Below, piece after piece: positions 22,155 through 30,976 of a stretch of DNA of 64,000 bases. Position 1 is the stretch's first letter, and each line of letters begins with the position of its first letter. Made by a program: the position numbers and the translations under genes. Source of the stretch: a virus. A model generated the notes under the pieces. It was given only the letters and a program-made list of their open reading frames with translations. It was not told the DNA's origin and did not search any database. Where the stretch lies: positions 1 to 64,000 of IMG/VR virus record IMGVR_UViG_3300043395_000996; one strand, given 5' to 3'.

Positions 22155-22877
22155 TTATTTTTCAAATACTCCCTTCTTAACCATTTTACCCAAAATGTTA
22201 GCACATGCTATATCCAAAGCCTTTTTGGTTGCAATTGAAATAGTTGATTGATTGAACTTTATTGGGTCTACCGTTGCATCCGATAATAGAGTTAATTCTC
22301 TTTTAGTAGTTGCTTCACCCAATCCAGATGCTGCTATAATAGTACCATTTTCTGCATTTGTGAATCTAACTTGTAAACCCAAACGAGTTACCATCATATC
22401 CTTAACACCATCTTTTAGATTGATGGTTTCATCTTCTGACACTGAATAATCGTAAACTTCAATTTCAACAAAATAATGTGCTAATCTAATCTTTCCTCTT
22501 CCATCCAATTTATCTTCAGAAATTCCTGCTTGTGATGCTTGGAATTGCTTAACCATCCTATTTTTAATTTCTGTCTTATCTTCCGTAAACGTAAAACGAT
22601 TAAGATTGTCCAAATATTCAAGCGTGATATTAGCCACACCCAAACCCACTCTCTTTTCTTTGAGCTCTGGATATTGCTCATAAACTTCATCACCAATACC
22701 ACATTTAAGGATTTGAATTGGAATTTGTTTTCCCTCATAATTTAAAAATTGACTAATGTCCGATTTTGTTTCGAAGGATGCTTTGTACTGCTCGGTCTTA
22801 ACGCTTCCGATTGTTTGAGCTAGTACTACAACACTGCTTAACAAAAAGAAACTTAATGATACTAATAATTTTTTCAT
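22155..22877 (-). CDS. CsgG-like outer-membrane secretion channel
   Basis: 240 residues with signal peptide (MKKLLVSLSFFLLSSVVVLA). VGLGVANITLEYLDNLNRF, GKIRLAHYFVEIEVYDY, RLGLQVRFTNAENGTIIAASG and the final KFNQSTISIATKKALD follow the CsgG fold order: a nucleotide-like alpha/beta core with a beta-hairpin that forms the pore. CsgG exports curli subunits in Enterobacteria; phage copies exist but their role is open. No lipobox Cys is seen. Single-gene unit with own promoter-like box and terminator. Confidence 0.7.
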   Translation of the reverse strand: MKKLLVSLSFFLLSSVVVLAQTIGSVKTEQYKASFETKSDISQFLNYEGKQIPIQILKCGIGDEVYEQYPELKEKRVGLGVANITLEYLDNLNRFTFTEDKTEIKNRMVKQFQASQAGISEDKLDGRGKIRLAHYFVEIEVYDYSVSEDETINLKDGVKDMMVTRLGLQVRFTNAENGTIIAASGLGEATTKRELTLLSDATVDPIKFNQSTISIATKKALDIACANILGKMVKKGVFEK

Positions 22878-22900
22878 ACATAAATTGTTTTTCGTTTATG

Positions 22901-22910
22901 TATAAATATA
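22901..22910 (-). promoter_or_regulatory. TATAnTTATA promoter-like box
   Basis: TATATTTATA on the minus strand, 23 nt before the csgG-like start and overlapping the T-tract of the preceding terminator. Confidence 0.5.
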
Positions 22911-22936
22911 AAAAAAGGGAGAATAAATCTCCCTTT
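22907..22936 (-). terminator. intrinsic terminator
   Basis: Minus-strand AAAGGGAGA/TTCTCCCTTT with a loop of about 5 nt and TTTTTT; ends the long 22942-29171 operon. Confidence 0.9.
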
Positions 22937-22941
22937 AATTA

Positions 22942-23199
22942 CTATCCTAATTCTTCTTCTTTATTTTCACTTTTTTTATGAGTGAACTTATCTAAAGTAT
23001 CAGCTCCCATTCCTATTGCCGTAATTACCATTACTGCGTTTACTAATTCTGCTGCGGGTTTGAAATGTTCTTCTGAAAATGAATTCGCTAACATTGTTCC
23101 ACATAAGAATAATGCTCCGATGAATGCTATTACCGGTTTTACCGATATTGCTCCTCTTTCATCTTTGAATAAATCAATTACCCATTCTTTAAAAGTCAT
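22942..23199 (-). CDS. holin-like two-span membrane protein
   Basis: 85 residues. Amphipathic start (MTFKEWVIDLFKDERGAISV), span 1 (PVIAFIGALFLCGTMLA), a loop, span 2 (AVMVITAIGMGADTL), and a highly charged tail (KKSENKEEELG). This resembles small phage holins of Bacteroidetes phages. It sits next to two other membrane proteins but 10 kb from the endolysin. Confidence 0.55.
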   Translation of the reverse strand: MTFKEWVIDLFKDERGAISVKPVIAFIGALFLCGTMLANSFSEEHFKPAAELVNAVMVITAIGMGADTLDKFTHKKSENKEEELG

Positions 23200-23235
23200 A
23201 GCTTTAAATTTAATTGTTAAAAACTATGTAACCTA

Positions 23236-23850
23236 TTACCCCACCATTTCGGCATCATCATCTCTGATTTTACCACATTTTAAACACTCTTCATCCCCAT
23301 CACCATCTAAATCTCCCCAAACGTGCTCACATTGTCTATGTGCGAAGTATTCATCAATTTTACCATCACCATCAAAATCCAAACCATCCATTACACCATC
23401 ACCATCTTCATCGATTTCAGTTCCTTTCTTTGTAGTTTCAACCGCTTGTTTTACTTCTTCTGAAATAGGAACTTGTACAAATGAATCATTAATTGATTCC
23501 GATAATATCAATGGTTTAACATCCGTTGGTACAATTGGGTTATTTGGCATATCTGCTGTATTACTTAATGATACACCATCTTCCTCATCCATTTTCTGAA
23601 CTAACATCTTATCCTTATCAGTATCACTAAACCAATAGTCAATGATTTTACCATAAGAACCGATGAAAGCACCTAACATTAATAATAACAATTCTTTCCA
23701 TTCTGCCGATGATTGTGTTTGGTTCATAATTGCACCAAAAATACCACCTATAATGATTATGAATGAACCTAAAACTAACGCAGTGATATACCATCTGCGT
23801 TTCATCATTGAGTTTAATAAATCTTTAAATCCACTTGGTTGTTGTTCCAT
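23236..23850 (-). CDS. membrane protein with DxDGDG calcium-type repeats
   Basis: 204 residues. Two TM helices (22-42 and 53-70), an extended linker, then DEDGDGVMDGLDFDGDGKID and LDGDGDEECLKCGK: EF-hand/dockerin-like Ca loops, plus CEH and CLKC suggesting a zinc site (one Cys-His, one CxxC). Function unknown. Neighbours code dockerin- and cohesin-like proteins, so Ca-mediated assembly is conceivable. Confidence 0.6.
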   Translation of the reverse strand: MEQQPSGFKDLLNSMMKRRWYITALVLGSFIIIIGGIFGAIMNQTQSSAEWKELLLLMLGAFIGSYGKIIDYWFSDTDKDKMLVQKMDEEDGVSLSNTADMPNNPIVPTDVKPLILSESINDSFVQVPISEEVKQAVETTKKGTEIDEDGDGVMDGLDFDGDGKIDEYFAHRQCEHVWGDLDGDGDEECLKCGKIRDDDAEMVG

Positions 23851-23856
23851 ACTATA

Positions 23857-24177
23857 TTACCATTTTGGAGCTTCTTCTTTGAACTCATCACCTTCTTTCT
23901 TTTTAGGTTTAGCTTGTGGTTGAGTTTGTTGAGTAGGAGCTGCTTTTTCTTTAATGATTACGGTCTTACCGCCACCATTATTTGATTGTGTTTGATTGTT
24001 TGTGTTAGCAACATTTAAGTTGATTACTGGCTGTGCTGCTGGTTGAGCAGGTTCACTACTTCCACCACCTAATAAAGTTGATAACCATACACCACCCGCA
24101 GTAACTAATGTACCCGCTACACCTATGATAGTCTTTTTAAGACCTGACCAAGTTCCATCGTTTTGTTCTTCTGACAT
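23857..24177 (-). CDS. single-span membrane protein with Pro/Gln/Lys tail
   Basis: 106 residues: one TM (TIIGVAGTLVTAGGVWLSTL) followed by an Ala/Pro/Asn/Gln-rich low-complexity region and a charged end. Resembles small phage membrane proteins; a lysis (spanin-like) or scaffold role is only a guess. Confidence 0.5.
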   Translation of the reverse strand: MSEEQNDGTWSGLKKTIIGVAGTLVTAGGVWLSTLLGGGSSEPAQPAAQPVINLNVANTNNQTQSNNGGGKTVIIKEKAAPTQQTQPQAKPKKKEGDEFKEEAPKW

Positions 24178-24188
24178 TTTTATTTAAT

Positions 24189-24557
24189 TTATAGTTTGTT
24201 AAAATCCGTTACTCCTATAAGTATATTGTTTCCATCATATAAGGCAATTCTATATGCCGATGATGGTAAAGCGCTTGTATATACCTTTAATACATTATCA
24301 CCTGCTTTTACATCCATAGTTTCCTTTGAAACTATTTTGTTAGTGATATCTAATATTTTCACACTCACTGTTCCAGCCGTTTCCATTTTCACATTCATAG
24401 CAACTTCCGATGTTACGAATGGTGAAGCAAGTTTAATACCAGCTGCCGATACCATTTTTAATTCCGGTGCAACTTCCATAGTTGGAGTTGGTAAATCATC
24501 TTTATAGCATCCTGTTAATAATAATCCTAATGCTACTATTGAAATTAATTTTTTCAT
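24189..24557 (-). CDS. lipoprotein with sorting-domain-like fold
   Basis: 122 residues. Lipobox LLTGC at 13-17 makes the Cys the lipidation site. The C-terminal half (VSVKILDITNKIVSKETMDV, then SSAYRIALYDGN) is like the Ig-type type IX C-terminal sorting domain of Bacteroidetes. Paralogue of the next gene. Confidence 0.65.
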   Translation of the reverse strand: MKKLISIVALGLLLTGCYKDDLPTPTMEVAPELKMVSAAGIKLASPFVTSEVAMNVKMETAGTVSVKILDITNKIVSKETMDVKAGDNVLKVYTSALPSSAYRIALYDGNNILIGVTDFNKL

Positions 24558-24910
24558 TTTTTTAGTATTGTTGTTTTTCTTATTTCTTTTTTAGTAACAT
24601 CTTCCAATATCAAATATAAATATTGAGATTGTATTGAATTCGTATAAATGTTTAGTTTATTTTCACCTATTTTACCAACTATCTTCTCTTTGCTTATCAC
24701 CTGATTGGTCGTTTTATCTACCAATTTAAGAATGTATGTACTATCCGATGTTAATTTAAACATCACTTCATCTCCATTTGAAATAGATATTTCCGATTGT
24801 GTGAATATATCCACATTCGGATTTGGCAATGGCGTTGGTACAATATCCTCTTTTGAACACGATATTATAAAAATCACACAACACGATATTATAATTTTAC
24901 TCCACTTCAT
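24554..24910 (-). CDS. lipoprotein, paralogue of 24189
   Basis: 118 residues. Signal with FIISC lipobox near residue 18, then PTPLPNP linker and a beta domain (YILKLVDKTTNQVISKEKI, LYLILEDVTKK) that parallels 24189-24557. Overlaps both neighbours by 4 and 1 nt, so co-translated. Confidence 0.65.
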   Translation of the reverse strand: MKWSKIIISCCVIFIISCSKEDIVPTPLPNPNVDIFTQSEISISNGDEVMFKLTSDSTYILKLVDKTTNQVISKEKIVGKIGENKLNIYTNSIQSQYLYLILEDVTKKEIRKTTILKK

Positions 24911-26826
24911 TATATTACCTTTATGTTTAATTTATTTGATTTAGTATCAATTGTTTCAACGTTTATTACTGAAATTAAACCTAATATATTTCCTATCGTT
25001 GTCTTTGGTTTAAATACAATTTTATATTCCATATCCCCAATCGAACCATTTGATGTGTTCAATGAACCCAAACTAATAACTGAACCACCATTCTTCGAAA
25101 AGTTTGTTGATGTGTTATTATTGAATGTTGTTTGTGTATATTCTAAAACTGAATTATCAAAGTGAACATAGAATTGTGTTGCACCTATCTGATTACCATT
25201 TGGGTTTATTTTTATGGTTGCAACAATATTTTCCCCAATTCTTTCCATCATAATATCCGCCTCAACATTTTGTATTGTGGTAACATTCATTGTTCTCACA
25301 CTCATTGTTGTTATACCATTTGATATCGGTGTTGCTGAATGCGATAAATTAACATCACCTTTCCACGTTATCGAAAGATTAAACGTATCAATCGGTTGTC
25401 CGGTGTTTATATCAAAGTTATAAGTATTTCCCACAAAAGATGGGAATGTATTCCAATTAGATTTACCGATGGTGTTATAAGATGTTGTTGGTATTATTTT
25501 TATCAAATTTGGGAATGTGAATGTATCCACAATGTTCTTAACCCCAGTAAGATGTTGTAACATTCGATATGTATCTGATTCGTTAAACACACCATCATCA
25601 TTAACATCTGCGTTCTTATACTGAATACCATATGTAAATTCATTACCCACCTCATTACCGAATATGCCACCATTTTGTAATTCCTTAAATGCCAAATAAA
25701 CGTCCGATACGGTCACAATACTATTATACAATGTGGATAACGTGTTAGTAGTTGTCATCGTTACCGATTGAGGTTTGTATTCTAAATTAGAACCGAATGT
25801 TACATCACATGCAAATGCGTAATCGGTATTCCAGCCATTTACATTTCGTATGTATTGATTAAATGCGGATGTTCCATTAGTTACTTTTGTTAGTGGAGAT
25901 GGGACGGTGTATTGTGCCCAACTGGCATCTTCTGAAAGATATGTTATTGGTCCATCATATACATCCAAAATCTTAACACTTTTTACCGATGATGGTGATA
26001 CTCCATTAAACTTTCTCATATCAATCAATAACCTACTATTACCATTTAACCAATTTGCGTTTGGATTCACATATGACCATTCAACTCCACCACCTGTTAT
26101 TGTTCCTTTATTTCCATTTGATACTTTATTACTATCTAATGAATTTGTAATATCAACTAAACCAGTCGAACTTATTGCAGTTCCACCGACTGAAAATGTA
26201 GTTTTGTTTAAGGTAGAACCAAAATCAAAATTCATTTTTGCTTGTTTTGTTGGTGTTGAATTTATATTCGTTACTTCATTATTCCAATATCCCCATCCAC
26301 CAACGGGTCTATACCACATAAAATAAAATGCTTCACCACCACCAAATTCTTGTCCTCTATAAACCATTCTATATCGTTGGCCTGCAACTAAATTTTTAGG
26401 AACGGTTTGCCAACTACTAGCACCATGTCCACCATAGTAAGAAACTATAATAGTTCCATCCATAGAAAGGTCTGATGCATCATCTGAATTTATACCAAAA
26501 TAATATGTTCCTGTTTGTTGTGGTACAAACCAAAACTCAAACTTATATCCAAAAAAATCACTATTCCATCGAGGAACTTGAGATGAACCATTATACAAAT
26601 TTACTATTTGTGTTTCTCCGGTATGTGTTATAGTTGTATTTGAATTTGCAGTATTAAACATCGCATCAAATCCTGCGGCATTATTTGCAAACGCATTATA
26701 TTGACTTTGGTCTCCTGTTCCATTATGTGTTTTATATGATGTATAATTAACATATCCCCAACCCGTTTGAGCAGAGGATATGTTATATACCAATAATAGT
26801 AATAAAAATATAACTAATTTTTTCAT
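24910..26826 (-). CDS. secreted PA14 - dockerin-like - cohesin-like protein
   Basis: About 638 residues with signal peptide; ATG at 26826 chosen over an upstream TTG. Residues 40-185 look like a PA14/GLEYA glycan-binding domain (FGYKFEFWFVPQQTGTYYF, SDDASDLSMDG). Around 415-430, NADVNDDGVFNESDTYRMLQ is a dockerin-type Ca-binding repeat. The C-terminal 120 residues (VEADIMMERI ... FYVHFDNSVLEY ... KIVFKPKTT) resemble a cohesin-like beta sandwich. Probably a cell-surface adhesin or binding protein of infected cells. Confidence 0.65.
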   Translation of the reverse strand: MKKLVIFLLLLLVYNISSAQTGWGYVNYTSYKTHNGTGDQSQYNAFANNAAGFDAMFNTANSNTTITHTGETQIVNLYNGSSQVPRWNSDFFGYKFEFWFVPQQTGTYYFGINSDDASDLSMDGTIIVSYYGGHGASSWQTVPKNLVAGQRYRMVYRGQEFGGGEAFYFMWYRPVGGWGYWNNEVTNINSTPTKQAKMNFDFGSTLNKTTFSVGGTAISSTGLVDITNSLDSNKVSNGNKGTITGGGVEWSYVNPNANWLNGNSRLLIDMRKFNGVSPSSVKSVKILDVYDGPITYLSEDASWAQYTVPSPLTKVTNGTSAFNQYIRNVNGWNTDYAFACDVTFGSNLEYKPQSVTMTTTNTLSTLYNSIVTVSDVYLAFKELQNGGIFGNEVGNEFTYGIQYKNADVNDDGVFNESDTYRMLQHLTGVKNIVDTFTFPNLIKIIPTTSYNTIGKSNWNTFPSFVGNTYNFDINTGQPIDTFNLSITWKGDVNLSHSATPISNGITTMSVRTMNVTTIQNVEADIMMERIGENIVATIKINPNGNQIGATQFYVHFDNSVLEYTQTTFNNNTSTNFSKNGGSVISLGSLNTSNGSIGDMEYKIVFKPKTTIGNILGLISVINVETIDTKSNKLNIKVI

Positions 26827-26827
26827 A

Positions 26828-28513
26828 TTACTCAACTATTAAATCAATTTTATTACCATTTGCATCAACTGCATCTGCTAATACGAAATAGAATAATCCA
26901 GCCGTATTTGTTAAAGTTGTTTTTGGTGTGAATATTAACTTATACGGAGTTCCTACTTTGATTCTCGCAGTTTTTAATTGGTCAATAGAACCAAATGTTA
27001 ATCTACCATTATTATGAGTAGAAAAGTTTGTGATAGTAGAACCCGAATCAAATATAATATCATCCAAAGTTAATTTAGAATCATCATAATTCATAATTAC
27101 TTCTAAACCTGCTAATTCAGCTTTTGTTAAATTTGTAGTTAATACAACTTTACCATTTTCCAATTTAGATGATACACTCAATGTTGCTTTTTCAAATTCT
27201 TTTGTTGCATATGCACCAACTACTAAATTTGTAGAATTAGATGCAACTTTGATATTCATCATACCAAATGAAGATTTAGTAGAATTGGTAACATTTGTAT
27301 TGTTAGCAATATTTTGTGCAACAATTGCAGGGTCAGTAGAGTGTGACCAGTTTAAATCACCACCCCACGCGAATACTGCGTTTGCAGTTTGAGTATTGGA
27401 TGTAATTATTACTTTATTTGTAGGTGTACCATCTAACCAACTCTGATTTAATAAACCACTTTGCCATCTAATTGAGTTTGCAGTTGCGGATGGTAACATT
27501 GCATTTGAATCAACATTTATACCCATAATATGTGAAAACATATAATATGAATCGGATTCACTAAATGTTGCTTTGTTTTTTGTTATTAAACCAACCTTTT
27601 TTTCTAAATTTGGATAAGTGAAATATGTTGAATTACCATTGATATCGACTTGTGCAATTGCAAGGAATGCTTTATATGCATCCGATACTGTTACGATATT
27701 ATTCATCCAAGTCTTTTGCCAAGCTGGTGCTACGAATACACCAACTGAATCACCAATCTTTAATGTAGTGAATGTTACCTCACCACTTGCATCTAAAGGT
27801 GCTTGTGTGATTGCGGGTTGTGACCAATCAATTTGTCCACTACCATCGGTTTTCAATTTCATTAACTGAACTGTGTGGTCAGTAATTGTTGTGTAGTTTG
27901 ATGGGAACGCAACTTTAACTTTGAATGATGATGAACCACCCTTTACATTACTTAATGATACTGCATCACCTGTTGTTGTGATTGGTGAAATATATGCAGA
28001 TGCCGCATCAATTGAATATGCTAAACTCAATTTATGAATATCGGTATAATCTACATTATCTTTAATGATAAATTTTTGAGTTGCTAAAATACCATTGATT
28101 GTTGCATCGGTTCTTTGTAAACTCAATTGTCCAACGTTCCAATCGGGATTAGATGTATAACCCCACGGAGTTAATCCATATTGTGCGTATAATGATGTTG
28201 CGGGTGCACCTGAATTTGGTGTGAATTTATAGTTAGCCCATTCAGTTGAATAAGTTTGAACTGATGTACCTTGTCCATAAATTGTTGTGTTTTGTAACAA
28301 CAAAAGGGTTTTGTTATTGTAGGTATATCTTAACCAAAAATAACGTGGTGTTGTTGCCGGATTTGTACCCTTATCAATTGTATAAGTTACTGTCAAAGTA
28401 TCTCCAACTTTGTATGGACCGGTAGCGGGTGCAATTGTTCTATTAACCGTCAATTGCCCAAATGATGTAAGAGATACTAATAGTATCCCTAAAAACATAA
28501 TTAATTTCTTCAT
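26828..28513 (-). CDS. secreted cohesin-like protein
   Basis: 561 residues with signal peptide (MKKLIMFLGILLVSLTSFG). The C-terminal 120 residues (VVLTTNLTKAELAGLEVIMNYDD split by short loops ... KLIFTPKTTLTN) match the C-terminus of the neighbour at 24910 in layout. FSESDSYYMFSHIMG near residue 340 parallels the dockerin helix of the neighbour but lacks the DxNxD loop. The N-terminal part is beta-rich and unrecognised. Confidence 0.6.
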   Translation of the reverse strand: MKKLIMFLGILLVSLTSFGQLTVNRTIAPATGPYKVGDTLTVTYTIDKGTNPATTPRYFWLRYTYNNKTLLLLQNTTIYGQGTSVQTYSTEWANYKFTPNSGAPATSLYAQYGLTPWGYTSNPDWNVGQLSLQRTDATINGILATQKFIIKDNVDYTDIHKLSLAYSIDAASAYISPITTTGDAVSLSNVKGGSSSFKVKVAFPSNYTTITDHTVQLMKLKTDGSGQIDWSQPAITQAPLDASGEVTFTTLKIGDSVGVFVAPAWQKTWMNNIVTVSDAYKAFLAIAQVDINGNSTYFTYPNLEKKVGLITKNKATFSESDSYYMFSHIMGINVDSNAMLPSATANSIRWQSGLLNQSWLDGTPTNKVIITSNTQTANAVFAWGGDLNWSHSTDPAIVAQNIANNTNVTNSTKSSFGMMNIKVASNSTNLVVGAYATKEFEKATLSVSSKLENGKVVLTTNLTKAELAGLEVIMNYDDSKLTLDDIIFDSGSTITNFSTHNNGRLTFGSIDQLKTARIKVGTPYKLIFTPKTTLTNTAGLFYFVLADAVDANGNKIDLIVE

Positions 28514-28514
28514 T

Positions 28515-29171
28515 TTATTTCTCTAATAGTTTGGTTATAAGTTTTTCCGATGCTTTCTTTAATGCGTTACTTAAAGATGTTTGGTTGAACTTACCACCTT
28601 GGTCTACTATTAGAGTTGACATAGAGATTTCGGATGATGATTCTTCAACCATAACCTCTTTAGTCTTTTTGCCATCTTTATAAAGGATACCCTTCAATCT
28701 GATAACAACTTCTTCTTCGTTTGAATGGAATACTGATATGTTTTTCTTTGTAGTTAATACATCTAAAAATACGATTTGCACTTGCAACTTTTGAGTTGCT
28801 GATGGAGATAAATCTAATCCTTTTTCTTGCAAATATTCTTCTAAAATGTTTTTAACACCAAATTCTAAATTTCTATTTCCTGCTAAACTTCCTATTTTAA
28901 CATTATTTGTTACACTTTCAACCCAAATATGGTCTTCGGCGTTGTACATAATATTGCCAGGATGGTTTTTATATGTACCATCAAATTTTAATTCAAAAGC
29001 ATCTACTGCTTTTTTAATTAAATCCTCTTTGCCAGAGAAATGTAATATTACAAATGTGATTTGTGTAAGTAATGCTAAACTTACAAACGATACAGCTAAA
29101 AATAAAAACCCCTTTAATAAGGTTTCTTTTATTTTTTCTATAACTGGTACGGAAACTGAATTAGATAACAT
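28515..29171 (-). CDS. membrane-anchored periplasmic protein
   Basis: 218 residues. A TM helix (GFLFLAVSFVSLALLTQITF) near residues 20-40 follows a short cytoplasmic start. The soluble part (SLAGNRNLEFGVKNILEEYL, VEESSSEISMSTL) recalls YajG/CsgG-type alpha/beta periplasmic domains. Its end KFNQTSLSNALKKASEK closely parallels KFNQSTISIATKKALD of the CsgG-like protein. Perhaps an inner-membrane partner of that channel. Confidence 0.5.
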   Translation of the reverse strand: MLSNSVSVPVIEKIKETLLKGFLFLAVSFVSLALLTQITFVILHFSGKEDLIKKAVDAFELKFDGTYKNHPGNIMYNAEDHIWVESVTNNVKIGSLAGNRNLEFGVKNILEEYLQEKGLDLSPSATQKLQVQIVFLDVLTTKKNISVFHSNEEEVVIRLKGILYKDGKKTKEVMVEESSSEISMSTLIVDQGGKFNQTSLSNALKKASEKLITKLLEK

Positions 29172-29220
29172 CGGTTATTGATTTACATTTACAACAATAT
29201 ATAACCGATTCATTTACCTA

Positions 29221-29230
29221 TATAAGTATA
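29221..29230 (-). promoter_or_regulatory. TATAnTTATA promoter-like box
   Basis: TATACTTATA on the minus strand, 49 nt upstream of the 28515-29171 gene, heading the secretion operon. Confidence 0.4.
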
Positions 29231-29240
29231 GGTTTTTTAT

Positions 29241-29615
29241 CTAATCAATCAAATCTTCTGGCGAATTTCTATAAACTCTATAACTATCATCATCAAAATG
29301 TTGAGTAGATACTTCGAATATGGTTGAATCCGGCTCTAATGCAATTAACTGATGTGGTTTACCTCTATCTATATAAACACATTCTCCTACATTGAGAATT
29401 TCTTTATGAAGAGTTGCGTTATCTGTATCAATCCAATGAAATTCAAATGCTCCTTTCTGAACATACCACGTTTCATTTTTAATCATATGATAATGCATTG
29501 AAAATCTGCTACCTTCGTTTGGAAATACTAATAATTTTCCACAATATTGGGAATCATTATGAATCCATAATTCGTATCCCCATGTCTTATTTATTTTTAT
29601 AGGTTTAAATGCCAT
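29241..29615 (-). CDS. cupin, mannose-6-phosphate isomerase type II-like
   Basis: 124 residues, single cupin domain: WGYELWIHNDSQYCGKLLVF, then RFSMHYHMIKNETWYV (metal-binding His pair and Glu) and CVYIDRGKPHQLIALE (third His). Similar cupins isomerise mannose or other sugars in surface-polysaccharide pathways. Two bases from thyA. Confidence 0.7.
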   Translation of the reverse strand: MAFKPIKINKTWGYELWIHNDSQYCGKLLVFPNEGSRFSMHYHMIKNETWYVQKGAFEFHWIDTDNATLHKEILNVGECVYIDRGKPHQLIALEPDSTIFEVSTQHFDDDSYRVYRNSPEDLID

Positions 29616-29617
29616 AT

Positions 29618-30730
29618 CTAATTACTTAAAGGTGCTTTAATTGTTGAATGCGATTGATAATTTAATATCATAAAATCATCAGGTTGTATGTAATCAATTT
29701 GTGGTAAAAACGTTTGGTCCGGGTTCCAAAATTCATCATTAATTAATAATTTTGGTAATTTAAATGGCTCTCTACTGATTTGTTCTTTTGCTTGCTGTAT
29801 GTGATTAGAATACAAATGAACATCTCCTAAATTTCCAATCAGTTCATCTGCATACATTCCAACTTCATTTGCTATAATCTCTAATAACAATCCATAAGAA
29901 GCAATGTTGAAAGGTAATCCCAAAAATGTATCTACACTTCGTTGATTCCACATTAAAGAGATTGCTCTCTTTGGTGTTGATTCATAATATTTGTCATCAA
30001 AATCAGGTATTAATTCATCGTTGAATTCCATACCCGTTTCATAATTTTTATTGAACCAAATTCTATATCGTTCTTTATTACTTAACTCTCTTGTATAAAG
30101 TTGAAATCCATAATGACAAGGTGGTAAAACCATATATTCCAATTCACCCACATTCCAAGCCGATACCATCAATCTTCTACTATCGGGATTCGTTTTGAGT
30201 TCATCGATTAAATTTTTGATTTGGTCTATTTTCTCACCAACTTTTAACCAATTTCTCCATTGTGCTCCATATATTGGCCCCAATTCACCCCATCTTTGGA
30301 CAAACTCATCATCGGTTTTGATATTATGAATGAATTCTTCCTTTGTTAGTGGTATTAATTTATCAGAGTCACTATACCATTTTTCCATATGCGGTTGCAT
30401 ACCCATAATATCACCTGATTTGTAACCATCGATAACATTTTCGATTTGTTTAGAATAGTTTTTATATACATCACCATCCCAAATATGGCAATCGTAATCC
30501 AATAAGAATTTGATATTTGTATATCCTCTTAAAAACCATAGGAGTTCGGTTACAATAGATTTCCAATGCATTTTCTTTGTAGTAAGTAAAGGGAAACCTT
30601 CATTCATCTTATGACGGATTTGTCTACCGAATACAGATATGGTGCCAGTTCCGGTTCTATCACCTTTACTGATACCATTATCTAAAATATCTTTTAATAA
30701 ATTTTGGTATGATTTATCTAAACTATTCAT
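29618..30730 (-). CDS. thyA: thymidylate synthase ThyA
   Basis: 370 residues. RTGTGTISVFGRQIRH at 25-40, catalytic Cys205 in PPCHYGFQLY, SRRLMVSAWN before it, and MWNQRSVDTFLGLPFNIASY after it are diagnostic. It methylates dUMP with methylene-THF. The protein is about 90-100 residues longer than most ThyA; extra sequence lies around 88-145 (KNYSKQIENVIDGYKSGD onwards), which replaces the usual short loop. Cupin and small membrane protein flank it. Confidence 0.95.
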   Translation of the reverse strand: MNSLDKSYQNLLKDILDNGISKGDRTGTGTISVFGRQIRHKMNEGFPLLTTKKMHWKSIVTELLWFLRGYTNIKFLLDYDCHIWDGDVYKNYSKQIENVIDGYKSGDIMGMQPHMEKWYSDSDKLIPLTKEEFIHNIKTDDEFVQRWGELGPIYGAQWRNWLKVGEKIDQIKNLIDELKTNPDSRRLMVSAWNVGELEYMVLPPCHYGFQLYTRELSNKERYRIWFNKNYETGMEFNDELIPDFDDKYYESTPKRAISLMWNQRSVDTFLGLPFNIASYGLLLEIIANEVGMYADELIGNLGDVHLYSNHIQQAKEQISREPFKLPKLLINDEFWNPDQTFLPQIDYIQPDDFMILNYQSHSTIKAPLSN

Positions 30731-30923
30731 TTCTACTTTTAATCAATAAATTATGAACAGGTGTCCATAAACAATATAAACCAACTGCTTCTAAAAAATT
30801 AAGCTTTGGTAAAACATTAAATAATTGTGTTAAATATGATATTGCCAATCCGATTGTGATTGTAACGAGTGTAATATGTAATACCATTTTTACACGCAAC
30901 TGATTTTCATCTTGCTCTTCCAT
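30723..30923 (-). CDS. small two-span membrane protein
   Basis: 66 residues from ATG at 30923 (a longer frame would need TTG inside the promoter -7 box). Two hydrophobic segments (VLHITLVTITIGLAISYL and LEAVGLYCLWTPVHNLL). Overlaps thyA by 8 nt. Function unknown. Confidence 0.6.
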   Translation of the reverse strand: MEEQDENQLRVKMVLHITLVTITIGLAISYLTQLFNVLPKLNFLEAVGLYCLWTPVHNLLIKSRNE

Positions 30924-30944
30924 TTTTTTATAAATTTGTTTTAA

Positions 30945-30975
30945 CAAATATAGGAAAAATTTGTTACAAATCCAA
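30945..30975 (-). promoter_or_regulatory. promoter, TTGGAT-N17-TATATTTG
   Basis: Main-class promoter upstream of the small membrane protein, thyA and cupin genes. Confidence 0.75.
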
Positions 30976-30976
30976 A

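Noticed and set aside
22982-23599. 205-codon plus-strand ORF
   Set aside because: Shadow of the DxDGDG membrane protein and holin-like gene on the minus strand.
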